From NCBI RefSeq assembly GCF_025370935.1, contig NC_133476.1, positions 21,794,300-21,858,299 on the forward strand: a DNA stretch of 64,000 nucleotides, written 5' to 3'. The DNA is from Choristoneura fumiferana. Taxonomy: Eukaryota > Arthropoda > Insecta > Lepidoptera > Tortricidae. Position 1 is the first letter of the stretch. Each line of letters starts with the position of its first letter. A program made the translations under genes and the position numbers. The notes under the pieces are model-generated. The model was not told the DNA's origin. It made no database searches and saw only the letters and a list, made by a program, of their open reading frames with translations. Of the stretch, positions 41,501-47,500 are shown in pieces.

Positions 41501-44500
41501 AGGAGCGATGTGGCGTTGATGGTGCGCCAGGCGGCGCTCCACGTGTGGAAGGTTTGTTACAGTTTCCTAGGCCTAACAAAATTATCTGTACTGTATACTT
41601 ACTCAAAGACTGGTATGATAAACGGTCTTCCAGGCACTTTAGTGGTCAGGGTTGAAAAAATTAATACTATTTGCCTCGATGACACGTTAACCTCTTTGTG
41701 TTCGAGCATCACGTTGCTTCTCTGAAAGATGGCGATAAACGAGCAGCCGTAGTTTTCTTTATAAATAGCTGTTGGCTAAATTACTGAGACCTCAACATTC
41801 TAGAAAATTTATTGCGTTGAAGAGATCTCCTAGAAAGGAAGAGGGATTTATTGCTACGTGTAAAGTACTGTAGTATGGCTCGGGAGCCGCATTGAAATAC
41901 TTAAGTTTAATTAGAAAATCATTGGGTTAATGAATGTGTCATTTGCCAGGTGGTAGTGACGAACACGCCGAAGACGCTGCGCGAGATCCTGCCGACGCTG
42001 TTCGGGCTGCTGCTGGGCTGCCTCGCCTCCACCAGCTACGACAAGCGGCAGGTCGCCGCGCGCACGCTCGGCGACCTCGTCAGGAAGGTACGTGACCCTG
42101 TAACCTTTTAAACGCGGATGATCGAAGGATAATCTACAATACGCGGTCGCTTGCGGTCCACAGTAGTATAAAATATACAATGAAAATGAAATGAAATATT
42201 TTTTTATTCACAATGAACATATGGTTAGATTAGTTGTTATATTATTATACGTAGTATATTGCTTCCCATGAATTGTCAGCCAAGTTAGGCATGTGAAATG
42301 TGTGGCGTTAAATCAGCGTTGTCATGTCTTAAGTTTTGTTTATAATGAAAAAGTTTTTGGCTGGTTAGATTCGAAGCCGCATCTCTTGACTATACGCGCT
42401 GAGGCTCCCGACCAACCCTCCCAAAAATTGTAGCGCTTGCGTACGCCAATAGTGGCGCGTGGTGCCGTTTATCGCAACAATCATATGTATGCTACGAGAC
42501 ACCTGCGTTACAAATAGCATTGCTAAAAAATATATATGTGGCGTTATCTGGTAAAAGGTACCTTGTTGTCGGTTCTAGTTTCCGAGATAATCGCGCTTGA
42601 AGTAAAATGTCGAAAAAAATCATTTTTTCTTTTTTTACTCTATATTAATGAGCAGGGTCTAAATTTTAATTTGACAGAGACACAAGTTTTTAAATCGATT
42701 TTTATGAGTTAAACATCCTTAAAGTTTAGTAAGAAAGGTACCTTATTGTCGGTGCCGCTCTTGAATGCTTTCTGTGCGCTCGGTATCGGTTTGGAAGACG
42801 TGTCGGACGTCGGTACTTTGTCGGCGCGTCATCATCATCATCATCATCCTAGCCTATACGTCCCACTGCTGGACACAGGCCTCCTCTCAGAATGAGAGAG
42901 CTTGGGCATTAGTTCCCACGCGGGCCCATTGCGGTGCTTGTCGGCGCGTAAAAAACGTCAAGAATCATCATAAAATGCGTTTATTATAGTAAGGTAAATC
43001 ATCAATAACTGGCCACCATTAGGCGGTAGCCAGTTAGGCCCTTATTACACTAGCGATTTGCGGGCGAGTTGAAAGCGAGGTGAGCGCGCAGCGAGTTCGC
43101 TTCGAGAGCGTAACGATTTCACCGCGAGCATGAAACGATATCGCCGCGAGCGCGCAACGATGTCGCTGCGAGTTCGCTGCGTTAGCGCCGAAGACGCCCT
43201 ATTTATTATACGAAAGTCTACAATATGGCGTTTTTGACACTAAAGCAGCGAACTCGCCATGCGCTCGCAGCAGCGACATCGTTGCGCGCTTGCGGCGAAA
43301 TCGTTATACGCTCGCAGCGCCTCTCTTGCCTCGCTTTCAACTCTCCCGCGAATCGCTAGTGTGATAAGGCCCTTATTGAAGATTTACGCCAATTTGTCTT
43401 TTTTATTCGACTGGATGGCAAAAAAGCAAGAGGGTCACCTGATGGTAAGAGATTACCACCGCCCTTAGACACCTGCAACACCAGGGGGATTGCAGATGCG
43501 TTGCCAACCTAGAGGCCTAAGATGGGATACCTCAAATGCCAGTAATTTCACCGGCTGTCTTACTCTCCACGCCGAAACACAACAATGCAAGCACTGCTAT
43601 TCACGGCAGGATTAGCGAGCAAGATGGTGGTAGCAATCCGGGCGGACCTTGCACAAGGTCCTACCTCCTGCTGGTCTTTAGAGGTTGATTTATAGTAATA
43701 ATAATAACGATTAATAGTTACAACTACAAATCAAAAGCATTTTTTTAGATCTTATTCTTAACTATGTCACTAAACAATTTACGACCGACAATAAGGTACC
43801 TTTTCAAATACGTTAATCTTTTAGTGTGTTGAGACAAAATTATAGGTTTTTGGTAAGAGTTTTAATACTGCAGTGTTCTTAAATTAAGACTATTAAAATT
43901 AATCGTAAGTTATTAGTCCTTTTTAAAATGATATCACTTCATAATCACTAAATATTTTACCACCGACGATAAGGTCCCTTTTCGAAAATATATAGTGATT
44001 GTACCAACTTTTTACTAAATTTTACCTTGAATTTTGAGATTGAAATAACTAGTTTTTTAAGTTTATTGAGTTAATTTGGTCTCATTTGGCTATGTTTTAG
44101 CGTACTAAATATAAAAGTTTGTTGATTTTGACTGTTTAATTACATTTGTAAACAACAAAGTTATTTTTGTTAAAGTATTTTTTTTATATAATAAACAACG
44201 TTAATTCAAAACAGAGTAGTTCTTATTTAGTGTCCAATTACGCATAATATTTTTTCCTTCGATAAAATCCAATGGAAATATACTATAAATAGAAAAAAAT
44301 GTAAAAAATCCATCAACCTTTTTTTTTTACTTTATGCACTTTGGCAAGGTAAACTATAGGAAAACCGTTGTCCAATTACAAATTGTTCTTGAAACCTGAA
44401 AGCCCGTACAATCTACTCCTCAAATAGCATGTCATCTATGTAACTTCCAACAATAACATACTTTTATTGGGTGTATAAGTTTGAATTCAATTTTCTCATA

Positions 44501-47500
44501 ATCACCTTTTCTGGCTTTTGAGCTTCAACATTTTTTAAAAAAATATCTATTAAACCTACATGCATGTTTCTTACATGGTTCGATAGCTAAATGTATGTAG
44601 ATTATGGGGATATCAATAACTCAATACCAACAACAAGGTACCTTTTCCCAGATAACGCCACATATCACCTCTAAGAAGTGTTTAGTAGATCGACTGGATG
44701 TAGTAACTTCTGTTGCCAGCTTTATGGGGTGGATTCCCGGGCGAGAATATTACTCGCGCTGTGTATCCCATACACAATCGACCGCCTGGTGTGGTTAACG
44801 TTTAGTGTGTGTGCAGCTGGGCGAGCGTGTGCTGCCGGAGATAGTGCCGATCCTGGAGCGCGGGCTGAAGTCTGAGCGCGCGGACCAGCGGCAGGGCGTC
44901 TGCATCGGGCTGGGCGAGATCCTGGCGTCCACCTCGCGCGACGCCGTGCTGTCCTTCGCGGACGGGCTCGTGCCCACCGTGCGCACCGCGCTGCGGGACC
45001 CGCTGCCCGAGGTGCGCCTCGCCGCCGCGCGCACCTTCGACAGGTCAGTGCTGCCCCCCCCCCCCCTGCTCGTGCCCACCGTGCGCACCGCGCTGCGGGA
45101 CCCGCTGCCCGAGGTGCGCCTCGCCGCCGCGCGCACCTTCGACAGGTCAGTGCTGCCCCCCCCCCCCCCCCCTGCTCGTGCCCACAGTGCGCGTGCGCAG
45201 CAGTCCTACCTGTCGACGCCTATTTTTCTGATCTACGTGATCAAGGTGTCTGGCATACTGAACTCATTGAGATAAGAGACTTGTCGCTGGCCGGCCACTG
45301 TTATTAGTCGCTTACACATTAGGTTTCTTTACCTAAGCGTCTAGGTAAACGTTTGTGATAAACAAACATTTTTTTACTTTTCCAGTTTGCACGCCACGAT
45401 CGGAAGCAAAGCGCTGGATGACATCTTACCTCAAATGCTGGAAGGACTCAACGACCCCGACCCGGCCATCGCTGAAGCTACTCTAGACGGACTCAAACAA
45501 GTAATTCAAAAAATAGTTTTCTCATTTTAGTAAGTTTTCTTAATAGGGTATTGTTGTGCAGTGATATTGAAATCAATAGCTAAGTAGTTTGTAGTTAATA
45601 TCTTGAATTTCATCTACCCATGCGACTGGGCGACACGTCGCTGATACGTCAAGCAGGGTTCTTTACAACAACTGTTCTACGTAGATGCGAAAGAATGTGA
45701 TATCGATGTCAAATCGAAAATACAAACTGAGACATGGATGCACAGAAAACCCAGAAAAAGAGACCAGCGCTGGAAATCGAACCCAGGCCCTCAGCATTCC
45801 GTGCTGCGTGCTATAACCCTCACACCACCACTGGACAGGAGTCTAGACACAAATTTCTCCTATGCACCACATATCTCAGCTTGCTTTTTTCTTTATTTAG
45901 CCACTTAGGCAGCGACAAAAAAGCACAAAAAATGCTACAAATAACAAATTTAGAGTTAAAATAAAAAATACAAAAAGACCCCAAAAACAATCTTAATCAA
46001 TGTCAAACATTCGCTGCCCGCGGTACCATAAATCGTTAAAAAGTCAGGGTGGATAGAGATAGGCGGTCTCATTCGTCGATATGAACACGGTGCGGCTTGT
46101 CTGCTTAGGTGATGGCGATCAAGTCGCGCGCGGTGCTGCCGTACCTGGTGCCGGTGCTGACGTCGGGCGCGGCGGACACGCGCGCGCTGTCGGCGCTGGC
46201 GGCGGCGGCGGGCGGCGCGCTGGCCCGGCACCTGCCGCGCGTGCTGCCCGCGCTGCTGGCCGCGCTGCAGGCCGCGCGACACACGCCGCACGAGGCGCGC
46301 GAGCTGGACCACTGCCGCAACGCGCTGCTGCCCGTGGCCGACCCGCAGGGCGTGCGCTGGTCAGTACCTCAACAGGCGCGGCGCGTGCTGCCCGCGCTGC
46401 TGGCCGTTGCAGACGCGCAGGGGGTGCGCTGATCAGTACGCAAGGCGCGTTCCATTCGTCCTCTCGTTACAAAGAATCTCGTATCCAGAAGCCGCAGAGC
46501 CATAAAAACGCTCGTTTGATGCATATCTTGAGACGCTTACCTTAACCATCCAAATGTCTTTAGCATAATCGACATGCTGCTGGAGACGACGCGCACCATC
46601 ACGGACGACCGGCGGCGCGCGGCGGCGCAGCTGCTGTGCGCGTTCGTGACGCACACGCGCGCCGAGCTGGGCCCGCACGTGCCGCAGCTGCTGCGCGGGC
46701 TGATCCTGCTGCTGGGGGAGCAGGACCGGGACGTGCTGCAGATGGCGTGGGAGGCGCTCGCCGCGCTCACCAAGACGCTCGACGCCGAGCGACAGATACA
46801 GCACGTGGCCGACGTGCGGCAGGCGGTGCGCTACGCCGCTTCCGATCTCAAACCGGGTCAACTGCTGCCCGGATTCTGTTTACCCAAGGTACACGTTTCA
46901 TCCTGATTGTTCAATCGTTGTGATGAAGCCTAAAGCTACAGTTCTTATTATCCGGTTGGACAGTACAATTAAATAATAAACTAAACATAGGTTGAACTCA
47001 GTAGTTTATACTGAATGTCAGTAGCAGAAAAATAGGGACCTCATAATTTTTTCCGCTATTGCAATGTTCGTTCATTTTTAAATAATTGATTTAATCCTTT
47101 TAAGGGGATCTTGAGAACTTGAAAGGAAAATTCGTATAAATATCCTTGCAGTAATCGCTTTTTTCTCGCGTTTTCTAATTGCTCCGACATCCACCATCAA
47201 GACTAATGCTACCACAAACGTGAAACATTTGGTTCGGAAACCGTATTCCGGCGCATTACAGATTACAACTGAAAGAACTCAAAATTGTTCTCTCGAACAC
47301 GTCAGATAAAAGTGTACATCTGTAGTAAACATAATTATAGCTGGCGATTTTAATTAGTTAATTTGAAATATTACTTTTGAATTATTGCTAGTGACGACTT
47401 CATACTGTCCCTAATCTTAGCAAGTGCTTCAACAAGTAGTACTTGTAGTGCGGTGCAAGATGGTTATCGTGTTGCGCAGGGTATCGCGCCGATCCTGCCG

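Larger units (their letters stand above)
42534..44665. mobile_element. 2.1-kb non-autonomous DNA transposon with iterated GGTACC motif
   Basis: Terminal inverted repeats of about 40 bp: ATATGTGGCGTTATCTGG at 42534 and CCAGATAACGCCACATAT at 44648, with two mismatches over 40 positions. The motif AAAGGTACCTTNTTGTCGGT lies in the left end (near 42554) and at 42735, and in inverted form at about 43780, 43963 and 44625. No transposase ORF is present. It hosts a nested fold-back (43036-43371), a family-A SINE (43395-43675) and a TCATCA/dispersed-repeat patch (42832-42945). It fills most of GCN1 intron 31. Confidence 0.75.
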
